This document shows positions 51,467 through 60,441 of a stretch of 64,000 nt of DNA, piece by piece. The notes under the pieces were generated by a model. That model saw only the letters and a list, made by a program, of their open reading frames with translations. It was not told the origin of the DNA and ran no database searches. Every line of letters starts with the position of its first letter. Within the stretch, counting starts at the first letter, position 1. A program made the translations under genes and the position numbers. Source of the stretch: Mycolicibacterium houstonense (GTDB lineage: Bacteria; Actinomycetota; Actinomycetes; Mycobacteriales; Mycobacteriaceae); NCBI RefSeq assembly GCF_900078665.2, contig NZ_LT546207.1:2261738-2325737 (forward strand). Reading direction: 5' to 3'.

Positions 51467-52567
51467 TTACACCCCTAGTCCGAGGATTCGTGACGCGATG
51501 ATGTTCTTCTGGATCTGCGAGGTGCCACCCATGACGCTCTGGGCGCGACTGTACAGATAAGCGCTGAGCAACTCGGGGTCCGAGGTGCCGGTCACCGCGA
51601 GTGCGGCATGCCCGACGGACTGCTCCACCCACGTCATCAGCAGCTTGTCCAGCGAGCCCTCGGGACCGTGCTTGAGCCCGTCGAGCTGTTCGGACAGTCG
51701 CCTGCGCACGTGCAGACGCAGCATCTCGGCCTGCACGCCGGCCCAGGCCAGATCTTCGGGAACCTTACCTTCGACGCGAGACGCCATCTCCCGCACCAGT
51801 TTTCCGTAACGCGCCGAGTACCCCAGGGTCGACGGCTCACGCTCATGGCTGACCACGGTCATGGCCAGGCGCCAACCGTCGCCCGGCTCACCCACCATGT
51901 TCGACGCCGGCACCACCGCCCCGTCGAAGGCCACCTGGCCGAACTCGGTGGTGACGCCGTTGATCATCTGAAGGGGCCGCTGTTCGATGCCGTCCTGGTG
52001 CATCGACACGATGAACGCCGAAATGCCTTTATGTTTGGGGAGGCGGCCGGCCGCGTCTTTCTCCGTGCGGGCCAGCACGAGGCACCAGTCGGCCACATCC
52101 GAGTAGCTCGTCCAGATCTTGTGTCCATTGATGATGTAGTTGTCGCCGTCGCGCGTCGCCGTCGTGGTCAGCGAGGCGAGGTCCGAACCGGCACCGGGCT
52201 CCGAAAAGCCCTGGCACCACCGCTCGGTGCCATTGATCATCCCCGGCAGGAATCGCTGCTGCAGTTCCTTGCTGCCGTGGTGGCCCAACCCCACCACCAG
52301 ATAGCCGAGGCTGGGACGCGGCGGAGCACCGGCGCGGGCCAGCTCCTCGTCGACGATGACGTCGTACACCGGCGGCAGGTCCTGACCGCCGAACTCCTTG
52401 GGCCACGACGTGCCGAAAAACCCTGCGGCATAGAGGGCCTGATGCCACTCCCCCATCCGGGCCCAGTAATCGTCGCCGGAGGCCTTGAACGATGCGGCGT
52501 TGTCGGCCAACCAGGACCTCAGCCGATCCCGGAAAGCGGCTTCCTCGGTCGAATCACGAAAGTCCAA
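51467..52567 (-). CDS. Acyl-CoA dehydrogenase, large partner of a two-gene enzyme
   Basis: A 366-residue dehydrogenase with CQGFSEPGAGSDLASLTT, INGHKIWTSYSD, MINGVTTEFGQVAFDG and the end GGTSQIQKNIIASRILGLG. The TTG at 52567 is accepted because GGAGGAG lies 7 nt upstream, inside the end of the preceding gene; the genes overlap by 14 nt. With that neighbour it forms a second two-subunit acyl-CoA dehydrogenase like the pair at 14440-16383. Confidence 0.9.
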   Translation of the reverse strand: MDFRDSTEEAAFRDRLRSWLADNAASFKASGDDYWARMGEWHQALYAAGFFGTSWPKEFGGQDLPPVYDVIVDEELARAGAPPRPSLGYLVVGLGHHGSKELQQRFLPGMINGTERWCQGFSEPGAGSDLASLTTTATRDGDNYIINGHKIWTSYSDVADWCLVLARTEKDAAGRLPKHKGISAFIVSMHQDGIEQRPLQMINGVTTEFGQVAFDGAVVPASNMVGEPGDGWRLAMTVVSHEREPSTLGYSARYGKLVREMASRVEGKVPEDLAWAGVQAEMLRLHVRRRLSEQLDGLKHGPEGSLDKLLMTWVEQSVGHAALAVTGTSDPELLSAYLYSRAQSVMGGTSQIQKNIIASRILGLGV

Positions 52568-53375
52568 GATCGATCTCCTCCAGCGCGACGGGCCACAGCT
52601 CGGTGGATGTCAGTACCCGGCGCAGGTACACGTGCGCCAGGCATTCCCAGGTGTTACCGATCCCGCCGTGCACCTGGATCGCGGTCTCACAGACCGTACG
52701 CGCAGCGCGGGCGCAGTAGACCTTGGCGATCTTGGCAGCCCGGACGGCCTCGGCGGCCGGGAGCTCGTCGACCGCCCAGGCCGCGTGACGCAGCACGCTG
52801 ATCGACCCCTCGATCAGTGCCAGCCCCTCGGCCAGCAGATGCGCGACGGCCTGGTACGAGCCGATCGTCGAGCCGTACTGCTCGCGGACCTTGGCGTAGT
52901 CGACGGCCAACGCGTGGGCACCGCGAGCGGCCCCGACCAGATCGGCACTGGTGGCGGTGAGCGCCAGCGCCTGCCAGCGCAGAGCGTCCTCAGCCGACAG
53001 CTCGCCGAGCTCGACGGGCGACTCCGCCACGCCGACGGTGCTGCGGGTGAGATCCACACCGGGCGTTGCGGCTTCGCCGGTTCCGACCGTCACCTCACGG
53101 TCGAGCAGGCGACCGAGATCGTCGGCCAGCACCGGCCCGAGGAACGGCACGTCGACCAGGCCGCGCGCGAACTCCTCGGCGATGATCGCCACCTCCACTC
53201 CGGAGGCCCCGTCGGACCGCAGTGTGCGCCACTCGGTTGCGGCGACCGTGCTTTCCAACCGGGAGATCCTGCCCTCATCCGACAGCTCTCCGACCGCACC
53301 CGGTCCGAGGTCGTCGGCCAGTTTCGCCGCGGCCTCTCGCAGCTGCTGCTGTTCAGACGTCAGACGAACGTCCAT
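52554..53375 (-). CDS. Acyl-CoA dehydrogenase-like protein, small partner
   Basis: A 273-residue protein that keeps the N-terminal helices (MDVRLTSEQQQLREAAAKLA) and the C-terminal bundle (VREQYGSTIGSYQAVAHLLA; IQVHGGIGNTWECLAHVYLRR) but lacks the TEPGxGSD FAD loop. It needs the large subunit encoded just downstream. The ATG has AAGGAG 5 nt upstream and overlaps the ligase gene by 23 nt. Confidence 0.9.
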   Translation of the reverse strand: MDVRLTSEQQQLREAAAKLADDLGPGAVGELSDEGRISRLESTVAATEWRTLRSDGASGVEVAIIAEEFARGLVDVPFLGPVLADDLGRLLDREVTVGTGEAATPGVDLTRSTVGVAESPVELGELSAEDALRWQALALTATSADLVGAARGAHALAVDYAKVREQYGSTIGSYQAVAHLLAEGLALIEGSISVLRHAAWAVDELPAAEAVRAAKIAKVYCARAARTVCETAIQVHGGIGNTWECLAHVYLRRVLTSTELWPVALEEIDLGLS

Positions 53376-54726
53376 GCCGCTCCTTCAGCACTCGTCGCAA
53401 TACCTTTCCGGAAGGTAACCGGGGTATCTCGGTTACGAACTGCACGCGGCTGGGCCGCTTGTATGAGGCCAGCCGCTCGCCGACCAGGTCGATGAGCTCC
53501 CGGGCTGACACCGCAGAATGTGTCGCCACCGCGGCCACGATGGCCTCGCCGTCGCCAGCATCGGGCACGCCAAAGACCGCACAGTCGCTGACCGCCGGGT
53601 GCCCGTGCAGCACGGCCTCGATCTCGGCCGGTGCCACCTGGAAGCCGCGGACCTTGACCATCTCCTTGGAACGGTCGGTGATCCGAAGGTATCCGTCATC
53701 GTCGAGGTAGCCGATGTCTCCCGTGCGGTACCAGCCGTCGCAGAACGCGCCGGCAGTGGCGTCTTTGGGCAGATACCCGGACATCACCGAGTCCGACCGC
53801 ACCTGGATCTCGCCCTCCTCACCGATACGGACGCGCACCCCGCGCACCGGTGTACCGACGGTGTCGATGCGGGTGTCGTCCAGCGGATTACAGGCGATCA
53901 CGGGAAGTTCGGTGGTGCCGTACGCGGTCAGCCACCGCACCCCGGCCCGTTCCGTTACCGCCTGGGCCACGCTGCCGGTCACCGGGGTGGCGCACCACAT
54001 CACGTACCGCAACGAGGACAGGTCGTGACGCTCCAGTGCAGGATGCGCGGCAAGGGCCAACGCGATTGGCGCCACGGCCATTTCGATCGTGATCCGGTCA
54101 GATTCGATGTGGCGCAACATGGTGTCGATGTCGAAGCGCCTATGCAGGCGCATCCAGGCGCCGGTGTCGAGCACCATGGCGATGTTGAGCAATCCCAGAA
54201 TGTGCGAGGGCGGCGTCATGATCTGCATCCGGTCGCCGGAGGTGAAACCCAATGCGTCGCGCCAATGGGCGATAGCCGCGGTGAATCCGCGATGGGTGTG
54301 CCGTACCGCCTTGGGCAGGCCCGTGGTTCCCGAGCTGAAGACGAACAGCGCGTCGGAGTCCGGGTCGGGCGTATCGAACTGCCGGCGGCCCGGGGTGATC
54401 GGCTCATCCAAATGCAGCATCGGCATGTGCGCGGCCAGCACCTCATGATCGCCCACCGCGTGACTGGGCTCGGTGAGCGCCAGCGCATGGGCGACCTCCG
54501 CGGCCTTCCACGCCGGACTGATCAACACGGCCGCCGCTCCCAGGCCCCAGATCGCCCGCAGCGCCACGACGAACTCGGGCCGGTTGGACGACATCATGGC
54601 GACCCGGTCACCCGGCCTGACGCCGCGATGCTCGAGAACGGTGGCGATTCCACTGGTCAGCGTATCGAGCTCGTCCAGGGTGTATTCGCGGTCGTCGAAC
54701 GCGAGCACGCCGGGCTCAGTCGTCAC
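53353..54726 (-). CDS. Acyl-CoA synthetase (AMP-forming)
   Basis: A 457-residue member of the ANL superfamily that makes an acyl-CoA from a free acid, ATP and CoA. Motifs are the P-loop VFSSGTTGLPKAV (about 130), TAYGTTELPV (A5), GWYRTGDIGYLDDDGYL (A7), RSKEMVKVRGFQV (A8) and the catalytic Lys in LPSGKVLRR near the end. It is short for the family (usually over 500), mainly through a reduced N-terminus. The GTG start follows an operator by 68 bp. It should activate the acid handled by the dehydrogenase pair downstream. Confidence 0.92.
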   Translation of the reverse strand: MTTEPGVLAFDDREYTLDELDTLTSGIATVLEHRGVRPGDRVAMMSSNRPEFVVALRAIWGLGAAAVLISPAWKAAEVAHALALTEPSHAVGDHEVLAAHMPMLHLDEPITPGRRQFDTPDPDSDALFVFSSGTTGLPKAVRHTHRGFTAAIAHWRDALGFTSGDRMQIMTPPSHILGLLNIAMVLDTGAWMRLHRRFDIDTMLRHIESDRITIEMAVAPIALALAAHPALERHDLSSLRYVMWCATPVTGSVAQAVTERAGVRWLTAYGTTELPVIACNPLDDTRIDTVGTPVRGVRVRIGEEGEIQVRSDSVMSGYLPKDATAGAFCDGWYRTGDIGYLDDDGYLRITDRSKEMVKVRGFQVAPAEIEAVLHGHPAVSDCAVFGVPDAGDGEAIVAAVATHSAVSARELIDLVGERLASYKRPSRVQFVTEIPRLPSGKVLRRVLKERHGRSSDV

Positions 54727-54794
54727 GATCCACCACCCTTCTCCCGAGCTCTCCGCTGGGCACTGAAGACACCGAGAAGATACTATCAGTTAGC

Positions 54795-54809
54795 GAGAAT
54801 GGTATTCTC
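54795..54809. promoter_or_regulatory. GAGAAYnnnATTCTC operator between the ligase operon and ferredoxin
   Basis: GAGAATGGTATTCTC lies in the 117-bp divergent gap, 34 bp before the ferredoxin and 68 bp before the ligase. Confidence 0.78.
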
Positions 54810-54843
54810 TTCATATCAGAACGAACGTGCACAGGGGAGTCAC

Positions 54844-55155
54844 ATGACGGCAGAACCGACGGTCGGCACCGAGGCGGACGGCAAGGTCACGATCATCTTC
54901 GATCGCGAGCAGTTGTCCGTCCCCCGCCGACAGGGCGAAACGCTGCTGGAGAGCGCGCGCCGCGCCGGGATGACGCCTCCGTTCTCCTGCGAGGCAGGCA
55001 ACTGCGGTACCTGCATGGCCAAGCTACTCGAGGGCACCGCCACCATGCGGGTCAACGATGCACTCGATGACGACGAGGTCGCCGACGGTTACGTGCTGAC
55101 CTGCCAGGCCGTACCCGATTGCGATGCGGTGACCGTTTCCTACGACGAGGGCTGA
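54844..55155 (+). CDS. Plant-type [2Fe-2S] ferredoxin
   Basis: A 103-residue ferredoxin with cluster ligands Cys49, Cys54 and Cys57 (FSCEAGNCGTC) and Cys87 (VLTCQAV). There is no reductase domain. Such proteins resemble the ferredoxin domain of Rieske oxygenase reductases such as KshB. It could serve the Rieske oxygenase at 11035, since both genes carry the same operator upstream and the Rieske operon lacks an electron donor. GGGGAG precedes the ATG. Confidence 0.92.
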   Translation: MTAEPTVGTEADGKVTIIFDREQLSVPRRQGETLLESARRAGMTPPFSCEAGNCGTCMAKLLEGTATMRVNDALDDDEVADGYVLTCQAVPDCDAVTVSYDEG

Positions 55156-55212
55156 ACCGCCGCCGTCAGCAGCGCCGCCGACTTCTACTGCAGGGTGGCA
55201 AATTTCGGGCCG

Positions 55213-56280
55213 TCACGACCCTCGCGCAGAAACCGGCGAATCAGAAACCGACCCGTACTCGTCGAACGCCGGCGCCGGCCGGTAGTCCGGCGTGTACCCG
55301 GCGACGCGCACCGGGCTGCCCACCAACCGGAAGTCCCCTGCCGTCACCAACACCTCGGGCGTGGCCGTGAGCGCCTCGGGCAAGGTGCGCACGGCGGCCG
55401 CCGGAATCCCCAGCGGCTTGAGCCGTGCCTCCCACTCCGCGGCGGTACCGGTCGCCAGCACGGTGGTCACCACGTCCAGGACCTCATCCCGGCGGGCCGC
55501 CCGCTCCGCCATGGTGGTGAACCCTTCGATGCCGGCCTCACCGGCGAACGACTTCCAGAACCCGTCGTGGGTGATGAACAATGCCAGATACCCGCCGGCA
55601 GTCGGAAATAGTTGTGCCGGTACATAATAGGAGTGCGCGCCGAAAGGATGGCGACGCGGTTCGGCGCCGTCGTTGAGATAGGCCGAGGCGCGGTAGTTCA
55701 GCTGCGAGAGCATGACGTCGCGCAGCGATACGTCCACCTGGCCGCCGTCGCCCGACACGATCATCGCCAGCAGACCGAGCGCGGCGGTCAGCCCGGTCGA
55801 GTTGTCCGCCGAGGAGTAGCCCGGCAGTGTGGGCGGGCCGTCGGGATCGCCGGTCATGGCGGCCACTCCGGTGGCAGCCTGGATGACGTAGTCGAAGGCC
55901 GGGTCGTCTCCCCCGTCGAGCCCGAAGCCCGTCATCGCGACACAGACGATCTTCGGGTTGAACCGCCGCAGGTTCTCATAGGTGAGGCCGAGCCTGCGGA
56001 TCACGGAAGGCTTCATGTTCACCAGCAGCGCATGCGAATCGGCCACGAGTTGACCGAGCTTGGCCTGTCCGGCTGCTGAGGCAAGATCCAGGCAGATACT
56101 GCGCTTGCCTCGGTTGAGGCTGGCGAAATAGCTGTCCCCGACCTGACGCGAGATCTCGCCGCCGGGCGGTTCGACCTTGATCACCTCGGCACCCAGATCG
56201 GCCAGCATCATGGTGGCGTACGGGCCGGCGAGCATGACGCCGACCTCGATGACACGGATGCCGGCCAGCGGACCTGTCAC
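55213..56280 (-). CDS. CoA-transferase family III (CaiB/BaiF type)
   Basis: A 355-residue class III CoA-transferase with MMLADLGAEVIKVEPPGGE, SLNRGKRSICLDL and the nucleophilic Asp in YSSADNSTGLTAAL. It resembles alpha-methylacyl-CoA racemases in the N-terminal part, a common confusion in this family. GTG at 56280 is chosen; the upstream extension lacks family features. It follows the LLM gene by 67 nt and may share its transcript. It could load CoA onto, or epimerise, the mutase substrate. Confidence 0.9.
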   Translation of the reverse strand: MTGPLAGIRVIEVGVMLAGPYATMMLADLGAEVIKVEPPGGEISRQVGDSYFASLNRGKRSICLDLASAAGQAKLGQLVADSHALLVNMKPSVIRRLGLTYENLRRFNPKIVCVAMTGFGLDGGDDPAFDYVIQAATGVAAMTGDPDGPPTLPGYSSADNSTGLTAALGLLAMIVSGDGGQVDVSLRDVMLSQLNYRASAYLNDGAEPRRHPFGAHSYYVPAQLFPTAGGYLALFITHDGFWKSFAGEAGIEGFTTMAERAARRDEVLDVVTTVLATGTAAEWEARLKPLGIPAAAVRTLPEALTATPEVLVTAGDFRLVGSPVRVAGYTPDYRPAPAFDEYGSVSDSPVSARGS

Positions 56281-56347
56281 AGCGCCGAGCCTACGGTTTG
56301 TGGCGCGATCCGGCTGAAAAGCCGCCAAGAAGCGTCGTTTCGGCAGA

Positions 56348-57340
56348 TCATCGAACCGCCTTGGCGAGCTCGGCGATCACCTCACGGGTCCGGTACTTCG
56401 AGGCGATCAACTCGTCACGGGTTTCCCCGATCGGCAACAGCCGCACCGAAAGATCCGTCACCCCGGCATCGGCGAACTGCTTGAACCGCTTCAGGATTGA
56501 CTCCTCGTCGCCTGCCGCGCACAGATCCCCGACATTGCGGGCCTCCCCGCGGTCCAGCAGCCGCTGATAGTTCGGCGAGGTCTCGGCCTCGGCCAGGATG
56601 CGGTTGGCCCGGTCCTTGGCGGCCTCGATCTCGGAATTGGCACACAGGGTGACCGGGATGCCCGCCACGATCCGCGGCGCCGGTTTGCCCGCGTCTGCGG
56701 CGGCCTTGTTGATCTTCGGCGCGATGTGCTCACCGATCGCCTTCTCGTCAGCCATCCACAGCGATGTTCCGTCGGCATGCTCGCCGGCGATCTGTAACAT
56801 CACCGGGCCCAGTGCGGACACCAGCACCGGCATCGGCGTGTCGGCGGCCAGCACGGTCGGGTTGTGCACCGTGAACGAATCATTCTCCACGTCAATCATG
56901 AACTCCCGGGTCGCTGCGCTCCTGCCCTCCGAAGGACCCGGCCCGGCGATCGCCATGTTCAGCACCTGCAGGTAGTCCCGGGTGTAGGCGGCGGGCTTGT
57001 CGTAGGGCAGGCCCAGCATGTCGCGGACGATCCAGTGATGTGACGGCCCGACACCCAGAGCCAAACGACCGCCGGACATCGCGTGTACCGACAGGGCCTG
57101 CCGGGCCAGCGCGATCGGGTGCTGTGCCTGCAGCGGCACCACTGCCGTCCCGAGTTCGATGCGCGTGGTGTTCGCCGCCATCAGCGCCACCATGGTCAGG
57201 CAGTCGAAGTCGTTGGGCACCTGCGGCATCCACGCGCTGTCCAGCCCGGCCGACTCGGCCCACTGGATGTCGGAGATCAGTTTGGAGACCTTGCGGGCCA
57301 TATCGCCACGCTCGGCGCCGATCATCACGCCCAGTCTCAT
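56348..57340 (-). CDS. LLM class oxidoreductase, probably F420-dependent
   Basis: A 330-residue luciferase-fold protein. It opens MRLGVMIGAERGDMARKV and contains AGLDSAWMPQVPNDFDCL, TAVVPLQAQHPIALARQALS and GGRLALGVGPSHHWIVRDML, the pattern of mycobacterial F420-dependent enzymes. Its ATG overlaps the B12-subunit stop (ATGA), so it is translationally coupled to the mutase. That coupling is unusual and suggests it acts on the mutase substrate or product. Confidence 0.9.
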   Translation of the reverse strand: MRLGVMIGAERGDMARKVSKLISDIQWAESAGLDSAWMPQVPNDFDCLTMVALMAANTTRIELGTAVVPLQAQHPIALARQALSVHAMSGGRLALGVGPSHHWIVRDMLGLPYDKPAAYTRDYLQVLNMAIAGPGPSEGRSAATREFMIDVENDSFTVHNPTVLAADTPMPVLVSALGPVMLQIAGEHADGTSLWMADEKAIGEHIAPKINKAAADAGKPAPRIVAGIPVTLCANSEIEAAKDRANRILAEAETSPNYQRLLDRGEARNVGDLCAAGDEESILKRFKQFADAGVTDLSVRLLPIGETRDELIASKYRTREVIAELAKAVR

Positions 57341-57738
57341 GACTCCGAAACCTTCTCTGTCAGGGCACGAACGTCGGTCACCAAGGTCTCGAGCGAGGTT
57401 CCCGTCGGGAACACCGCAGCCGCACCGGCATCCAGCAGTTTCTGCACATCGGATTGCGGAATGGTGCCACCGACGACGACGGCGATGTCACCGGCTTCAG
57501 CCGCCCGCAAGGCTTCGACGGTACGCGTCGTCAGCGCGACATGCGCACCCGACAGAATCGAAAGACCCACCAGTGCAACGTCTTCCTGCAGCGCGATCGA
57601 CACGATGTCTTCAATACGCTGCCGGATGCCGGTGTAGATCACCTCGAATCCGGCGTCCCGCAACGTCCGCGCGACGATCTTGGCCCCGCGGTCATGACCA
57701 TCGAGACCGGGCTTTGCAACGAGTACGCGAGTAGCCAT
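57337..57738 (-). CDS. B12-binding small subunit of an acyl-CoA mutase
   Basis: A 133-residue cobalamin-binding domain. The base-off/His-on motif is DGHDRG (Asp13-x-His15-x-x-Gly18) in KPGLDGHDRGAKIV, followed by GLSILSGAH and VVVGGTIPQ. It corresponds to the C-terminal domain of methylmalonyl-CoA mutase, or to the separate subunits IcmB/HcmB. The ATG at 57738 lies 2 nt after the large-subunit stop. Confidence 0.93.
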   Translation of the reverse strand: MATRVLVAKPGLDGHDRGAKIVARTLRDAGFEVIYTGIRQRIEDIVSIALQEDVALVGLSILSGAHVALTTRTVEALRAAEAGDIAVVVGGTIPQSDVQKLLDAGAAAVFPTGTSLETLVTDVRALTEKVSES

Positions 57739-57740
57739 GC

Positions 57741-59330
<1,590 letters not shown>

Positions 59331-59343
59331 CAGTGGATAACGT

Positions 59344-59371
59344 ACTTGCTAAAAATGAGAATGCCAATACC
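59344..59371. repeat. Direct repeat copy 1, upstream of the mutase gene
   Basis: A 28-bp segment, ACTTGCTAAAAATGAGAATG then CCAATACC, identical in 27 of 28 bases to copy 2, 158 bp away. It contains the GAGAAT half-site of the island operator. Read on the minus strand it gives TTGGCA and an AT-rich stretch just upstream of the mutase ATG, which could be its promoter. Confidence 0.75.
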
Positions 59372-59501
59372 GCGTGGTGGAAATGTAGCGCACGTACTGG
59401 ACGGGAGCGCTCCGACCTGCACGTCGGGAACCAGCGCCGACACGACCGAATACATCTGGTCGGCGCCCGAATTTCCGCCCCCCGCGACCCACGATTACGG
59501 C

Positions 59502-59529
59502 ACTTGCTAAAAATGAGAATGTCAATACC
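59502..59529. repeat. Direct repeat copy 2, upstream of the SDR gene
   Basis: A 28-bp segment, ACTTGCTAAAAATGAGAATG then TCAATACC, 64 bp before the SDR start. It again carries the GAGAAT half-site, at 59515-59520. On the minus strand it contains TTGACA. The 130 bp between the copies show no gene. Confidence 0.75.
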
Positions 59530-59592
59530 ATTTGGGTACGGTTGACAGTACCGTTGACGACGGCGCGATTGCTGCGCTCGACGAGGAGGACG

Positions 59593-60441
59593 ATGTCCAG
59601 CCAGCAAGAGTCTTTCACCGACCGCACACTGGTCGTGTCCGGCGGCAGCCGCGGCATCGGGTTGGCGATCGCGCTCGGTGCCGCCCGCCGCGGAGCGAAC
59701 GTCGTGCTGCTGGCCAAGACTGCAGAACCGCACCCGAAGCTGCCCGGCACCGTGCACACCGCGGTCGCCGAGGTCGAGGTCGCCGGCGGCAAGGGCGTCG
59801 CGGTGGTCGGCGACGTGCGCAAGGAACAGGACGTGGCCCGCGCGGTCGAGACCGCCGTCGAGCACTTCGGCGGCGTGGACATCGTGATCAACAACGCCAG
59901 CGCCATCTCCACCGACCCCACCGAGGCGCTATCGACCAAGAAGTTCGACCTGATGATGGACATCAACATCCGCGGCACGTTCCTGCTCACCAAGGCCGCG
60001 TTGCCGCACCTGCAGAAATCCACGAACCCACAGGTGCTGACGCTGGCCCCACCGCTGAACATGAACCCCTACTGGCTGGGCGCGCACCCCTCCTACACGC
60101 TGTCCAAGTACGGCATGACGCTGCTCTCGCTGGGCTGGGCCGCCGAATACGCGGACGCAGGCATCGGTTTCAGCTGCTTGTGGCCCGAGACCTACATCGC
60201 CACCGCAGCGGTGACCAATCTGGCCGAGGGCGACAAGATGGCATCGCGGTCGCGCAGCCCGGAGATCATGGCGGATGCGGCCGTGGAGATCCTGTCGCGC
60301 CCGGCCGCCCAGGTGAACGGCCAGACCTTCATCGACTCCGAGGTGCTCACCGCCGCCGGCATCACCGACCTCTCCCGCTACGGCGGCGGGGACGACCCGA
60401 TCGTCGACATCTTCATCGACGCACCGGGGCAGGGTCTATGA
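59593..60441 (+). CDS. Short-chain dehydrogenase (HSDL2-like)
   Basis: A 282-residue SDR with VSGGSRGIG, NNASAIS, LTLAPPLNMNPYW and the YTLSK pair. The KTAEPHPKLPGTVHTA segment after the first motif is typical of hydroxysteroid dehydrogenase-like protein 2, and WPETYIATAAV follows later. The usual Ser in the active strand lies in a Pro-rich segment instead. GAGGAGG precedes the ATG. It is the first gene of a three-gene operon with ATGA junctions. Confidence 0.9.
   Translation: MSSQQESFTDRTLVVSGGSRGIGLAIALGAARRGANVVLLAKTAEPHPKLPGTVHTAVAEVEVAGGKGVAVVGDVRKEQDVARAVETAVEHFGGVDIVINNASAISTDPTEALSTKKFDLMMDINIRGTFLLTKAALPHLQKSTNPQVLTLAPPLNMNPYWLGAHPSYTLSKYGMTLLSLGWAAEYADAGIGFSCLWPETYIATAAVTNLAEGDKMASRSRSPEIMADAAVEILSRPAAQVNGQTFIDSEVLTAAGITDLSRYGGGDDPIVDIFIDAPGQGL

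Noticed and set aside
55213-56280. Alpha-methylacyl-CoA racemase
   Set aside because: The nucleophilic Asp context (SSADNSTG) fits CoA-transferases better; racemase activity remains possible but was not used as the call.
59532-60440. An N-terminal extension of the ligase through the SDR gene
   Set aside because: The extension is the out-of-frame translation of the SDR; the ATG at 60438 with an ATGA junction is the natural start.
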